Below are positions 55,585 through 64,000 of a stretch of 64,000 nucleotides of DNA, piece after piece (the stretch's first letter is position 1; each line of letters starts with the position of its first letter). The stretch is from Legionella bononiensis (GTDB lineage Bacteria > Pseudomonadota > Gammaproteobacteria > Legionellales > Legionellaceae): positions 1 to 64,000 of the forward strand of contig NZ_JADOBG010000023.1 of NCBI RefSeq assembly GCF_016786215.1, given 5' to 3'. The notes beneath the pieces were generated by a model. The model was not told the DNA's origin. It worked only from the letters and a program-made list of their open reading frames with translations, and made no database searches. Made by a program: the position numbers and the translations under genes.

Positions 55585-55872
55585 ATGATTAATTATAAAT
55601 CATTTAAGTGGAGTTATGGCCTGGTCACGGTGTTGGTCTTTGGTTTATCAAGTTGTGCTAATAAACCAGTAGCAACCCAAACCGAATCTGCTAACTTAAA
55701 AGTACAAAAACTAAATACTGCCAATCAAGTGAATATTGAATCCGGTATTGCTAAAAATCCTGTACTGATCAGCTCTCCGGAAACATCGAGCAGTCCAACG
55801 CCTACACCTGCTCCAGTTGAATCAATGTCTCCAGATTCAGGTCTTTCTGACGTAAATCCAGATGTTGAATAG
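55585..55872 (+). CDS. Second small lipoprotein
   Basis: 95 aa from the ATG at 55585 with GGGAG upstream; the upstream ATG at 55555 adds ten residues without support. Signal peptide ends in a lipobox (GLSSC, Cys about 24). The mature part is low-complexity and Pro/Ser/Thr rich (SPTPTPAPVESMSPDSG). It resembles the upstream lipoprotein in length, start (MINYKSFKWSYG against MNNIKFLKWGCA) and plan, so the two may be diverged duplicates. Function unknown. Confidence 0.72.
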   Translation: MINYKSFKWSYGLVTVLVFGLSSCANKPVATQTESANLKVQKLNTANQVNIESGIAKNPVLISSPETSSSPTPTPAPVESMSPDSGLSDVNPDVE

Positions 55873-55953
55873 AGTTAAATAGATTCTTTGATTTTTTTTA
55901 CGAAATCTCTTGTGCTTATAAGGAATATGGCGGGTTTAATTGGAGATAAGTAT

Positions 55954-55983
55954 TTAATCCCGGCTGATAACAGCCAGGATTAA
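55954..55983 (-). terminator. Hairpin downstream of fumC
   Basis: TTAATCC-C-GGCTG (55954-55966) and CAGCC-A-GGATTAA (55971-55983) form a stem with one mismatch. It is 25 bases after the fumC stop (minus strand). Confidence 0.65.
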
Positions 55984-56007
55984 TTATGCGATGAAAGAGG
56001 GAAGAAC

Positions 56008-57402
56008 CTATTGCGGTGCGATCATTTCTTCTGGTTTTACATATTCGGCGAACTGTTCGGCAGTCAAATAACCCAGTTTCACAGCAGCTTCTTGTAAGGA
56101 TGAGTTATCATGATGAGCTGTTTTAGCTATTTTGGCTGCTTTATCATAACCTATATGTTGATTCAGAGCTGTTACCAGCATCAAGGAATGATGTAAATAA
56201 TAGTCGATTACGGGTTGATTGGCTTCTATTCCTTCTGCGCAAAATTCCTGAAATGAATGACAGGTATCGGCCAACAGGTTTAATGAATGCAACACATTAA
56301 ATATGATGACGGGCTTGAATACGTTCAGCTCGAAATTGCCCTGACTGTCTGCAATTCCTACGGCAGTATCATTTCCTAAAACCTGAGCACATATCATGGT
56401 CATTGCTTCACATTGCGTTGGATTTACTTTTCCAGGCATGATGGATGAACCGGGTTCATTTTCCGGAATGGTTATTTCTCCAATGCCACAGCGAGGTCCT
56501 GAAGCCAGCCAACGAATGTCATTGGCAATTTTCATTAAAGCGCAGGCCAGAGTTTTCATGGCACTGTGTGCAAACACCAACGGCTCGTGTGAGGCTAAGG
56601 CAGCAAATTTATTAGGTGCTGTCACGAACGGTAACTGGGTGATGCTGGCGATGTGTGCCGCAACTTTGACCGCGAATTGAGGATGAGTGTTTAAACCTGT
56701 TCCAACTGCTGTGCCCCCTGCCGCCAATTCATAGAGTTCGGGTAAAACTTCTTCTATTCTGTGGATGCAGGCATCCAGCTGGGCAACATAGCCAGAAAAC
56801 TCCTGACCTAGAGTAATCGGAACTGCATCTTGTAAATGAGTTCTGCCGATTTTTACTATATCCTTAAAGGCCGCCATTTTAACAGCGAATGCATCCCTTA
56901 AGTTTCGAACTGCAGGCAGTAATTTTTTATTTATCGCAATAGCTGCGGCAATATGCATGGCGGTCGGGAAGGTATCATTTGAGGATTGAGACATATTCAC
57001 ATGATCATTGGGATGTATGGGGGTTTTACTGCCCATTATTCCACCTGCCAGTTCAATGGCCCGGTTGGATATGACTTCATTGGCATTCATATTGGATTGA
57101 GTGCCGCTTCCTGTTTGCCAGACATGCAAAGGAAAATGATCGTCCAGCATCCCTTGACTTACTTCATCAGCTGCTTTAACAATTAAATCCGCTTTGTCCT
57201 TCGGTAATTTACCTAAGTCCTGATTAGTCAGCGCCGCTGCTTTTTTTAAGATACCAAAAGCATGGGTTACTTCACGAGGCATAATGTCTTTGCCAATGTT
57301 GAAATGATGTAAGGAACGTTCAGTCTGGGCGCCCCAGTATTTATCGGCGGGTACTTCAATTTCACCCATACTGTCTGATTCAATACGCGTTTTGTTCATC
57401 AT
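56008..57402 (-). CDS. fumC: Fumarate hydratase class II
   Basis: 464 aa, the standard length. It interconverts fumarate and malate in the TCA cycle; the class II enzyme is iron-free and survives oxidative stress. Motifs are [15 protein letters not shown], the family signature [15 protein letters not shown] (about 317-331), and [13 protein letters not shown]. The start is [18 protein letters not shown]. Confidence 0.95.
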   Translation of the reverse strand: MMNKTRIESDSMGEIEVPADKYWGAQTERSLHHFNIGKDIMPREVTHAFGILKKAAALTNQDLGKLPKDKADLIVKAADEVSQGMLDDHFPLHVWQTGSGTQSNMNANEVISNRAIELAGGIMGSKTPIHPNDHVNMSQSSNDTFPTAMHIAAAIAINKKLLPAVRNLRDAFAVKMAAFKDIVKIGRTHLQDAVPITLGQEFSGYVAQLDACIHRIEEVLPELYELAAGGTAVGTGLNTHPQFAVKVAAHIASITQLPFVTAPNKFAALASHEPLVFAHSAMKTLACALMKIANDIRWLASGPRCGIGEITIPENEPGSSIMPGKVNPTQCEAMTMICAQVLGNDTAVGIADSQGNFELNVFKPVIIFNVLHSLNLLADTCHSFQEFCAEGIEANQPVIDYYLHHSLMLVTALNQHIGYDKAAKIAKTAHHDNSSLQEAAVKLGYLTAEQFAEYVKPEEMIAPQ

Positions 57403-57518
57403 AGTTTATTCCTTGGATAAGATAATTGCGTGCGAAATAAAATAATAATTCTAGCATAGCAGACGTTATTAAGTAATTTTTGTTATAGTGTCCGCTCATG
57501 ATTTTTGGTGAATAAACC

Positions 57519-58247
57519 GTGAGAGAAATTCGTATATACCAACCTGGTGATTATCAAATTGGACAACTGGTGGAGTTATCACCCGAAGCGGGCCAACATG
57601 TGGCTGTGGTCTTGCGCATGCAAGCAGGTGACCCGTTGACGCTGTTTTGTGGGGACAATCGTGAATTTTCAGCGGTCATTGAGCACGTTAAAAAAAAACA
57701 GGTTAAGGTTTTGATTACGTCGATTAATGAAAAAAATCGTGAATCACCATTAAGAATCCATCTGGCCCAGGCCATCTCTAAGGGTGATCGTATGGAGCTG
57801 GTGATGCAAAAATCTGTTGAATTAGGGGTGGCATCAATAACTCCTTTAATCACGGAACGATGTGCGGTAAAGCTTGATAAAGAGAGAATGGCGAAAAAAC
57901 TGCATCAGTGGCAAAGTATAGTCATTGCTGCATGTGAACAGTCCGGTCGCAATGTGATTCCAACTGTACATCCCCCTGTTCCATTAGAAGACTATTTGGG
58001 TTTTGTGCACCCCTCATTTAAATTTATTTTACATCCGGAAGGTAATAAAACATGGCGGGATTACGTAATAAACCAATCAGATATTACACTGATCATCGGA
58101 CCTGAGGGTGGATTGACTGATGAAGAAATTAAATTGGCTTGTAAATCGGATTATTTACCCTTATCTTTGGGGCCAAGAATTTTACGTACAGAAACAGCGG
58201 CCATTACCGCATTAAGTGTGTTGCAAGCGGTTGGCGGTGATCTATAA
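57519..58247 (+). CDS. rsmE: 16S rRNA m3U1498 methyltransferase
   Basis: 242 aa from a GTG start. An N-terminal PUA-like domain and a C-terminal SPOUT/RsmE methyltransferase domain are clear: LAQAISKGDRMELVMQKSVELG, PLITERCAV, CEQSGRN and LIIGPEGGLTDEEI, with the knot end LGPRILRTETAAITAL. It methylates 16S rRNA U1498. It is next to trxA and Rho on the same strand. Confidence 0.95.
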   Translation: MREIRIYQPGDYQIGQLVELSPEAGQHVAVVLRMQAGDPLTLFCGDNREFSAVIEHVKKKQVKVLITSINEKNRESPLRIHLAQAISKGDRMELVMQKSVELGVASITPLITERCAVKLDKERMAKKLHQWQSIVIAACEQSGRNVIPTVHPPVPLEDYLGFVHPSFKFILHPEGNKTWRDYVINQSDITLIIGPEGGLTDEEIKLACKSDYLPLSLGPRILRTETAAITALSVLQAVGGDL

Positions 58248-58282
58248 TTATAGTTTGAATTATAAATAGTTGAGGAATACTC

Positions 58283-58609
58283 ATGAGTGATAATATTAAA
58301 GCTGTGACAGACGCAAGTTTCGATCAGGATGTAATTAATTCCAGTAAACCGGTTTTGGTTGATTTTTGGGCGGAATGGTGTGGTCCATGTCGAGCTCTGA
58401 CACCTATTCTAGAAGAAGTAGCTGCAACCCACAGTAACGATGTTAACTTTGTAAAAATTAATATCGATGAAAATCCTCAAGCGCCTTCAAAATTTGGTGT
58501 TATGAGTATTCCTACTTTGATTTTATTCAAAAACGGTCAGGTTGTAGCCGTTAAAATGGGTTTGTTATCTAAATCCCAATTAAGTGCATTTGTTGAAAGT
58601 CACATCTAA
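58283..58609 (+). CDS. trxA: Thioredoxin 1
   Basis: 108 aa with the WCGPC motif (about residues 32-36, in FWAEWCGPCRAL) and cis-proline segment VMSIPTLILF. A general disulfide reductase in the cytoplasm, which may also reduce peroxiredoxins. It precedes rho, an order conserved in gammaproteobacteria. Confidence 0.97.
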   Translation: MSDNIKAVTDASFDQDVINSSKPVLVDFWAEWCGPCRALTPILEEVAATHSNDVNFVKINIDENPQAPSKFGVMSIPTLILFKNGQVVAVKMGLLSKSQLSAFVESHI

Positions 58610-58617
58610 TTTTATTT

Positions 58618-58662
58618 GAGTGATGGTTGAGACTGAGCGGAAGCAATGCACAACTATCACTC
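58618..58662 (+). terminator. Hairpin after trxA
   Basis: GAGTGATGGTTG (58618-58629) pairs with CAACTATCACTC (58651-58662) at 11 of 12 positions across a 21-base loop, just after the trxA stop. There is no clear U-tract. The remaining stretch to 58886 probably carries the rho leader, but I could not identify a promoter. Confidence 0.5.
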
Positions 58663-58886
58663 ATATAGAGTATTGATTAAATTCCTGGTTTGCATTACAA
58701 AGATTTTCTTTTAATTTTAGTATAAAAAAGTTGGATCTTGTTTGAAAGCTGTGATAGCCTGTTAGCAATATGTGACATACTATAAAGCAAGTATGCTGCA
58801 TAGGCAGTCGAATCCTTAGCTGCTATTCCCTAACAAAAATTTTCTCGGATATTCAATTCGTTTAAACAATAAATCAAGTGAGAAGT

Positions 58887-60149
58887 ATGAATCTTAGTGA
58901 ACTTAAGCAATTAGCTATTGCTGACCTCGTTAATATCGCCCAGGAGATGGGGGTTGAAAACACCTCCCGTTTGCGCAAACAAGACATTATTTTTGCTATT
59001 CTTAAGGCCCATGCTTTAAAAGGCGAAGACATCCATGGTGATGGTGTTCTAGAAGTTTTGACTGATGGTTTTGGTTTCTTGCGATCCGCGGATGGCTCTT
59101 ATTTAGCCGGGCCAGATGACATTTATGTCTCACCGAGTCAAATCAGACGTTTTGGTCTTCGGTCTGGTGATACCATTTCTGGTAAAATTCGTCCACCTAA
59201 AGACAGTGAGCGTTATTTCGCTTTATTAAAAGTTGATCAGATTAATTACGACACTCCAGACAGTGCAAAACGTAAAATATTATTTGAAAACTTAACTCCT
59301 TTATTTGCAACGAAACGATTGGTGATGGAACAAGGTAATGGCAGTACCGAAGATTTAACAGCCAGAGTTGTTGATCTGTGCGCACCGTTTGGTCGTGGTC
59401 AGCGAGGTCTGATTGTTTCTCCGCCAAAAGCGGGTAAGACACTGATGCTGCAAAATATTGCTCGTTCTATAGAAAAGAATTATCCGGAATGTTACCTCAT
59501 TGTATTGCTTATCGATGAGCGTCCTGAAGAAGTTACCGAAATGCAACGCTCTGTGAAGGGTGAAGTGGTTGCCAGTACCTTTGATGAGCCGGCAAACCGA
59601 CACGTTCAAGTGGCCGAAATGGTTATTGAAAAAGCGAAACGGTTGGTTGAACATAAACGAGATGTCGTTATTCTTCTTGACTCCATTACTCGTCTGGCAC
59701 GAGCTTATAATACTGTTGTTCCTTCATCAGGCAAGGTATTAACTGGTGGTGTTGATGCGAATGCATTACAACGTCCCAAACGTTTATATGGCGCTGCACG
59801 AAATATTGAAGAAGGTGGTAGTTTGACCATTATTGCTACGGCATTGGTAGATACCGGTTCAAAAATGGACGAAGTGATTTATGAGGAGTTCAAGGGTACC
59901 GGTAATATGGAGATCCATTTGAGCCGTAATATTGCTGAGCGTCGTGTATTCCCAGCAATTAACATTAACCGTTCTGGAACGCGTCGTGAAGATTTGTTGT
60001 TAAGTCCAGAAGACTTACAGCGCACCTGGATATTACGTAAAATCCTGCAGTCTATGGATGAGTGTGATGCCATTGAATTCCTGTTGGAGCGTATGAAAAA
60101 TCATAAAACGAATGCTGAGTTTTTTGATGCAATGAAGAGACAAGAGTAA
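58887..60149 (+). CDS. rho: Transcription termination factor Rho
   Basis: 420 aa from the ATG at 58887 ([10 protein letters not shown]); the in-frame GTG at 58878 adds three residues not found in homologues. N-terminal Rho domain, cold-shock-like RNA-binding domain ([20 protein letters not shown]), and RecA-type ATPase with Walker A PKAGKT and Walker [17 protein letters not shown]. It ends the transcription of unlinked and untranslated RNAs by translocating along RNA. The order trxA-rho-ubiD is conserved in Pseudomonas. Confidence 0.97.
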   Translation: MNLSELKQLAIADLVNIAQEMGVENTSRLRKQDIIFAILKAHALKGEDIHGDGVLEVLTDGFGFLRSADGSYLAGPDDIYVSPSQIRRFGLRSGDTISGKIRPPKDSERYFALLKVDQINYDTPDSAKRKILFENLTPLFATKRLVMEQGNGSTEDLTARVVDLCAPFGRGQRGLIVSPPKAGKTLMLQNIARSIEKNYPECYLIVLLIDERPEEVTEMQRSVKGEVVASTFDEPANRHVQVAEMVIEKAKRLVEHKRDVVILLDSITRLARAYNTVVPSSGKVLTGGVDANALQRPKRLYGAARNIEEGGSLTIIATALVDTGSKMDEVIYEEFKGTGNMEIHLSRNIAERRVFPAININRSGTRREDLLLSPEDLQRTWILRKILQSMDECDAIEFLLERMKNHKTNAEFFDAMKRQE

Positions 60150-60290
60150 TTAATAGTACTGTCAGTGCACGCAAGAACTCGGCGTTGGTGATAAGTTCAC
60201 TGCCATACGCGCCGGGTTCCTACCTAGTGTATACATTACGCAGTAGTGTATAGGAACAAAATAGTGTAATCCTTTTGAGTTAAATCACTA

Positions 60291-61757
60291 ATGAACTACT
60301 CTGATCTAAGAGACTTTATCGCACAACTCGAATCACGTGACCTATTAAAGCGAATTGAGTATCCGGTATCGCCTTATCTTGAAATGACTGCCATCAGTGA
60401 TAGAGTGCTGCGTTCTGGTGGTCCTGCTCTGCTCTTTACTAATACTCCTGATCATCGAATGCCGGTTTTGACCAACCTGTTTGGTACGGTCGACCGTGTT
60501 GCAATGGGCATGGGTGAGGAATCGATCACCGCATTAAGGGATGTTGGTAAATTATTAGCGGCGTTAAAAGAACCGGAGCCTCCCAAAGGAATTAAAGATC
60601 TGTTCAGTAAGTTGGCTTTGTTAAAACCTGCCATGACTTTGGCTCCCAAATATGTGAGCGGTGCTGAATGTCAGACTCATGTGTGGGAAAAGGATGAAGT
60701 GGATTTAACCATGCTGCCCATACAAACCTGCTGGTCTGGTGATGTTGCGCCTTTAATTACCTGGGGAATGGTCACTACAAAAGGTCCGAATCAAACCCGT
60801 GAAAATATGGGAATATATCGTCAACAATTGTTGAGTAAAAATAAATTAATCATGCGCTGGCTTTCTCATCGAGGAGGCGCATTGGACTATCAGGCCTGGC
60901 AGAAATCCAATCCAGGAGAGCGTTTTCCAGTTGCCGTGACTCTGGGGGCTGATCCTGCGACTATTCTGGCGGCTGTAACACCTGTTCCAGATTCTCTTTC
61001 TGAATATGCTTTTGCGGGTTTGTTGCGAGGTCAGCGCACTCGATTGACACGGTGTATTGGTAATGAACTCCATGTTCCTGCCAGCGCGGAAATAATCTTG
61101 GAAGGTTATATTGAACCCGGTGTAGAAGCGCCAGAAGGACCCTATGGAGATCACACGGGTTATTTTAATGAAGTACAATCTTTCCCGGTTTTTACCGTAG
61201 AGCGGATTACTCATCGAGATAAACCTATTTATCTGAGTACTTATACTGGCAGACCACCCGATGAACCCGCAATATTAGGTGTTGCGTTAAATGAATTGTT
61301 TATTCCGTTATTACAAAAACAGTTCCCTGAAATAGTCGATTTTTATTTACCGCCCGAAGGCTGTTCTTATCGTTTAGCAGTTGTCACAATTAAAAAAGAA
61401 TACCCCGGCCATGCCAAGAGGGTTATGATGGCTGTCTGGTCTTTTTTACGGCAATTCATGTACACCAAGTTTGTCATTGTATGTGATGATGATGTGGATG
61501 CCAGAAATTGGCAGGATGTGATTTGGGCCATTACTACACGAATGGATCCGGCTCGTGATACAGTAATGATTGAGAATACGCCTATAGATTATCTGGACTT
61601 TGCTTCCCCTGTTTCTGGTTTGGGATCAAAAATGGGAATGGATGCAACCAGTAAATGGGCTGGAGAAACACAAAGAGAATGGGGAAGGCCAATACAAATG
61701 GATGAGGAAATTTTAAAAAAGGTGAATGGATATTGGTCTTCACTGGGATTAGATTAA
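60291..61757 (+). CDS. ubiD: 3-octaprenyl-4-hydroxybenzoate decarboxylase
   Basis: 488 aa, full-length UbiD-family prenylated-FMN decarboxylase. Family segments are LYNEKDEV-like [42 protein letters not shown] and the late [19 protein letters not shown]. It removes the carboxyl group during ubiquinone synthesis; UbiX, which makes its cofactor, is not in the window. The stop shares a base with the start of the flavin reductase gene. Confidence 0.95.
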   Translation: MNYSDLRDFIAQLESRDLLKRIEYPVSPYLEMTAISDRVLRSGGPALLFTNTPDHRMPVLTNLFGTVDRVAMGMGEESITALRDVGKLLAALKEPEPPKGIKDLFSKLALLKPAMTLAPKYVSGAECQTHVWEKDEVDLTMLPIQTCWSGDVAPLITWGMVTTKGPNQTRENMGIYRQQLLSKNKLIMRWLSHRGGALDYQAWQKSNPGERFPVAVTLGADPATILAAVTPVPDSLSEYAFAGLLRGQRTRLTRCIGNELHVPASAEIILEGYIEPGVEAPEGPYGDHTGYFNEVQSFPVFTVERITHRDKPIYLSTYTGRPPDEPAILGVALNELFIPLLQKQFPEIVDFYLPPEGCSYRLAVVTIKKEYPGHAKRVMMAVWSFLRQFMYTKFVIVCDDDVDARNWQDVIWAITTRMDPARDTVMIENTPIDYLDFASPVSGLGSKMGMDATSKWAGETQREWGRPIQMDEEILKKVNGYWSSLGLD

Positions 61758-62452
61758 TGAATGAAAAAATAGTTCAGGCTCAGGTTGAAACCATTTCTCC
61801 ATTGACAGACAGCATCATGCAGTTGGTTTTGAACCCTGCTGAATATGTTTCATATCAGGCCGGCCAATACCTGCAGATTCTTTTTAGTGATGAGGAGTTG
61901 AGTTATTCCATTGCTAATGCCCCTTTAGGTTCACATAAATATGAATTACATATTCGTCATAGTTTGGAAAATCCTTACAATCAACGACTGTTCTCCCATA
62001 TAAAAGAGCATGGAGAGGTCACTATCCGCCTGCCTTATGGTAACTGCAGCATAAATGATTTAGATAGTGATAGACCCATTTTATTTATAGCCGGCGGTAC
62101 AGGTTTTGCACCGGTTAAAGCAATGATTGAACAACTATTAGCGACTACAGATGCTCGATTCTTTGAGTTAATTTGGGGGGCTCGATCACGAAGCGATTTG
62201 TATATGGATGAGAAGGTCACTCATTGGCAAAATCATGCCAGTCGATTCAAGTATTTTTCATTATTATCTGATGAAAGCAACGAGACGCTTGCTTCCTGTG
62301 CGCTGACCCGCCATGCAAATGATCTGAATGATTGGCAAATAGTACTGAGCGGTCCTTTTGACATGGTCTACAGTACACGAGATGTTTTAGTAAGCTATGG
62401 TGTATCGCCTGCTCACCTGTTTTCAGATGCCTTTGCTTTTGAATCCAGGTAA
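61757..62452 (+). CDS. fre: NAD(P)H-flavin reductase (Fre family)
   Basis: 231 aa from the ATG at 61757, which overlaps the ubiD stop (TAATG). Ferredoxin-reductase fold: flavin-binding GQYLQILF and YELHIRHSLENP, and the NAD-binding IAGGTGFAPVKAMIEQL. The end FSDAFAFES is like E. coli Fre. It reduces free flavins. Its coupling with UbiD suggests it supplies reduced flavin, for example to make or regenerate prenylated FMN. Confidence 0.9.
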   Translation: MNEKIVQAQVETISPLTDSIMQLVLNPAEYVSYQAGQYLQILFSDEELSYSIANAPLGSHKYELHIRHSLENPYNQRLFSHIKEHGEVTIRLPYGNCSINDLDSDRPILFIAGGTGFAPVKAMIEQLLATTDARFFELIWGARSRSDLYMDEKVTHWQNHASRFKYFSLLSDESNETLASCALTRHANDLNDWQIVLSGPFDMVYSTRDVLVSYGVSPAHLFSDAFAFESR

Positions 62453-62495
62453 AGCAATTTAAAGATAATCCGGATAAAGTAAAAGGAGAGGACTG

Positions 62496-62690
62496 ATGGA
62501 GACTTTATATCAAATTTTAGGGGTGATTGGTGCAGTATTGATCGTATTTGTATTGTATCGAGTTATTAAGGGAAGTCCTGATCAATTCAGCAAAGAAAAT
62601 TTAAGTAAAAGCGCATTAACGATGGGTGTTTTAGCTCTGGTTTTAATCGGTTTTATCGCATTGTTGGTTCTGATGTTGAGGAATACATAA
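62496..62690 (+). CDS. Small two-helix membrane protein
   Basis: 64 aa with GGAGAGG before the ATG. Two membrane segments (about 5-23, LGVIGAVLIVFVLYRVI; about 42-61, LGVLALVLIGFIALLVLML) joined by a basic polar loop (KGSPDQFSKENLSKSALTM). It has a good ribosome binding site and follows fre closely. Function unknown, no family recognised. Confidence 0.7.
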   Translation: METLYQILGVIGAVLIVFVLYRVIKGSPDQFSKENLSKSALTMGVLALVLIGFIALLVLMLRNT

Positions 62691-62736
62691 GTCGTTTTCC
62701 AGTAAGTCCGAGCAACGTCATCTCGATCAACGTGTG

Positions 62737-62773
62737 ATCTCCTCAAGCAGGCACGATGCCTGCATTTGGAGAT
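62737..62773. terminator. Composite hairpin between convergent genes
   Basis: An outer stem ATCTCC (62737-62742)/GGAGAT (62768-62773) and an inner stem GCAGGC (62747-62752)/GCCTGC (62758-62763). The stems are perfect with small internal loops. It lies between the membrane-protein gene and the convergent hspQ gene and may stop both. Confidence 0.6.
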
Positions 62774-62786
62774 TATTCATTAGAAC

Positions 62787-63101
62787 TTAATGTTTGGCAT
62801 TGGTAATACGATAACTCCCTTCCTGTTCTCTTAAATAATGATGAATGTTGGGATTATTGATGGGCAGGTGGCTGGGATCTGCAATTAACATGCACTCTTC
62901 AACATAGGTTACCTGACTGCTGTCATCAACCAATAAACGGTACCATGGATTACGTGTGGCAAATTCACGTTGGCTTGCCTGTGGATTGTAAGTTCCTGAA
63001 GCTTGGAATATAGGATCCACATCCACCACAATAGCTCTGTATCGAATGCGTTTATGAATTACCAAATCCCCAATGTTAAATTTAGCAATTTTATCCATCA
63101 T
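62787..63101 (-). CDS. hspQ: Heat shock protein HspQ
   Basis: 104 aa from the ATG at 63101, with AAAAAGGTG upstream; a longer reading to 63188 adds 29 residues not found in the family. Family segments are AKFNIGDLVIHKRIRYRAIVVDVDP, NPWYRLLVDDSSQVTYV (the LVDDS box), EECMLIAD and a His-rich C-terminus. In E. coli HspQ modulates Lon substrate choice and binds hemimethylated DNA. Confidence 0.92.
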   Translation of the reverse strand: MMDKIAKFNIGDLVIHKRIRYRAIVVDVDPIFQASGTYNPQASQREFATRNPWYRLLVDDSSQVTYVEECMLIADPSHLPINNPNIHHYLREQEGSYRITNAKH

Positions 63102-63231
63102 CGGCACCTTTTTTGAGCGTTGTGATGAATATATCGGTAGATTGTTCAATAGCTTGAGTTGAATTACAGGTCGTACAACAAATTCCAAATCTCATTGTTC
63201 ACTTTGGAGTTTTTGTACGTCCTAAATGAGC

Positions 63232-63921
63232 TTAAACAAGCATAATAGCCAGAATGATGCCGAGCTCATATAAAACACATAAGGGTAAGGCCAGCATTAA
63301 TTGCGACAACACATCGGGTGGGGTAAGCAGCATTCCCACAATGAAGGCGCCGACTATAACGTAAGGTCTGATTTTTTTAAGTGTCATTACATCGATTAGA
63401 TTCAAACGGACAAGTACCAGGCAGATTAATGGTACTTGGAAGCTAAAACCAAATAAAAGCAACATTCGGGTAATAAAATCCAGGGTATAAGCCATATCCG
63501 GCATCAACCGTACCCCTTCAGGAAGGGCATGAGCAAAAAATTGAAACATGAATGGTAGAATCAGGAAAAAACAGAATAGTACCCCGAGTGCGAACAGCAC
63601 CATACTGATAACGATTGCGCCACCTAATTGATCTTTTTCATTTTTATAGAGTCCGGGACTGATAAAGCGCCAAATGTGGTATAGAGCAAAAGGAGCGCTT
63701 AGTAACATCGCAGTATCAGCAGCGAGTTTAAGTGGTGTAAAAACAGAAGAGGTAATCTGTGTTGCGATTAGCCCTTCCTGATTAGGCAGGGATTTGAGTA
63801 ATGGTGTGACTAAAAAGTGAAACAGATCGGCTGCCATGAAAAAAAATAAAAAGAATAGAACACCGAACCAGATTAAGGTATAAAGCGCGCGTCGTCTTAA
63901 TTCAATCAGATGAATTAACAT
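63232..63921 (-). CDS. tatC: Sec-independent translocase subunit TatC
   Basis: 229 aa with six membrane helices. The N-terminal LIELRRRALYTLIW motif and the later ALYHIWRFISPGLYKNEK, FQFFAHALPEG and FGFSFQVPL are typical of TatC, which binds the twin-arginine signal. The first ATG (63921) lacks a good ribosome binding site and the start is slightly shorter than E. coli, so a non-ATG start upstream is possible. TatA/TatB genes would be outside the window. Confidence 0.93.
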   Translation of the reverse strand: MLIHLIELRRRALYTLIWFGVLFFLFFFMAADLFHFLVTPLLKSLPNQEGLIATQITSSVFTPLKLAADTAMLLSAPFALYHIWRFISPGLYKNEKDQLGGAIVISMVLFALGVLFCFFLILPFMFQFFAHALPEGVRLMPDMAYTLDFITRMLLLFGFSFQVPLICLVLVRLNLIDVMTLKKIRPYVIVGAFIVGMLLTPPDVLSQLMLALPLCVLYELGIILAIMLV

Positions 63922-64000
63922 GGATTTTGTTGACCCGGATAAAATAGATAATAGAATAAACTATAAATCAGTATCTTCCTATTGCCAGGATTAATCTTGA

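Noticed and set aside
1..64000. CRISPR array, prophage or insertion sequence
   Set aside because: No regularly spaced direct repeats, cas genes, integrase, transposase or phage structural genes were seen in the window.

Overview
The window is a piece of chromosome from a gammaproteobacterium of the genus Legionella, most likely not L. pneumophila itself. The evidence is an AT-rich base composition, a tandem array of Legionella major outer membrane proteins (MOMP, with the mature N-terminal motif [17 protein letters not shown]), an LbtU-type siderophore porin, an M4 metalloprotease of the ProA/Msp family, and several proteins that look like Dot/Icm effectors. No rRNA, CRISPR array, prophage or insertion sequence was seen. 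One tRNA (Leu, CAG) is present.

Layout: (1) 0.3-11.3 kb is an accessory region: an M4 protease, a 729-aa helical protein, an 879-aa protein with a kinase-like N-terminus, housekeeping psd, then on the minus strand a CE-clan cysteine protease ending in a CaaX box (CVIM) and a pentapeptide/ankyrin protein. (2) 11.65-19.29 kb is a tightly coupled seven-gene plus-strand operon: Rieske oxygenase, GNAT-like protein, GH3 acyl-adenylating enzyme, second GNAT-like protein, a PAP2-desaturase fusion, a second membrane desaturase/hydroxylase and an alpha/beta hydrolase. This is the best candidate for an undescribed (lipid-tailoring or acyl-amide) pathway. (3) 19.3-29.7 kb is core: tRNA-Leu, Sua5, malic enzyme, GDPD, DgkA, ArgD, SodB, monothiol glutaredoxin, AhpC, RNase T, PyrC, MotY. 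(4) 29.7-37.2 kb holds five tandem MOMP genes with repeated promoter architecture and an LbtU-like porin. (5) 37.3-45.5 kb: NfeD/slipin pair, Dcd, IHF-beta, a membrane-anchored Dot1-like methyltransferase with a coiled-coil partner, a probable PmrA-controlled effector, a cysteine synthase/CBS enzyme and a secreted protein. (6) 46-55.9 kb is an envelope region: lipoproteins, two beta-barrels, lpxA-lpxD with convergent lpxB, two tandem LpxL-type acyltransferases and an MFS transporter. (7) 56-64 kb is core: FumC, RsmE, TrxA, Rho, UbiD, a flavin reductase, HspQ and TatC.

The regions fit an intracellular pathogen: envelope building (lipid A acylation, MOMP, PE synthesis) and stress defence (SodB, AhpC, glutaredoxin) are interleaved with candidate host-directed proteins. 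A dispersed family of about 125-bp palindromic elements (two full copies and a remnant) and a second MITE-like palindrome occupy intergenic spaces. One of them lies between a likely promoter and the first MOMP gene.
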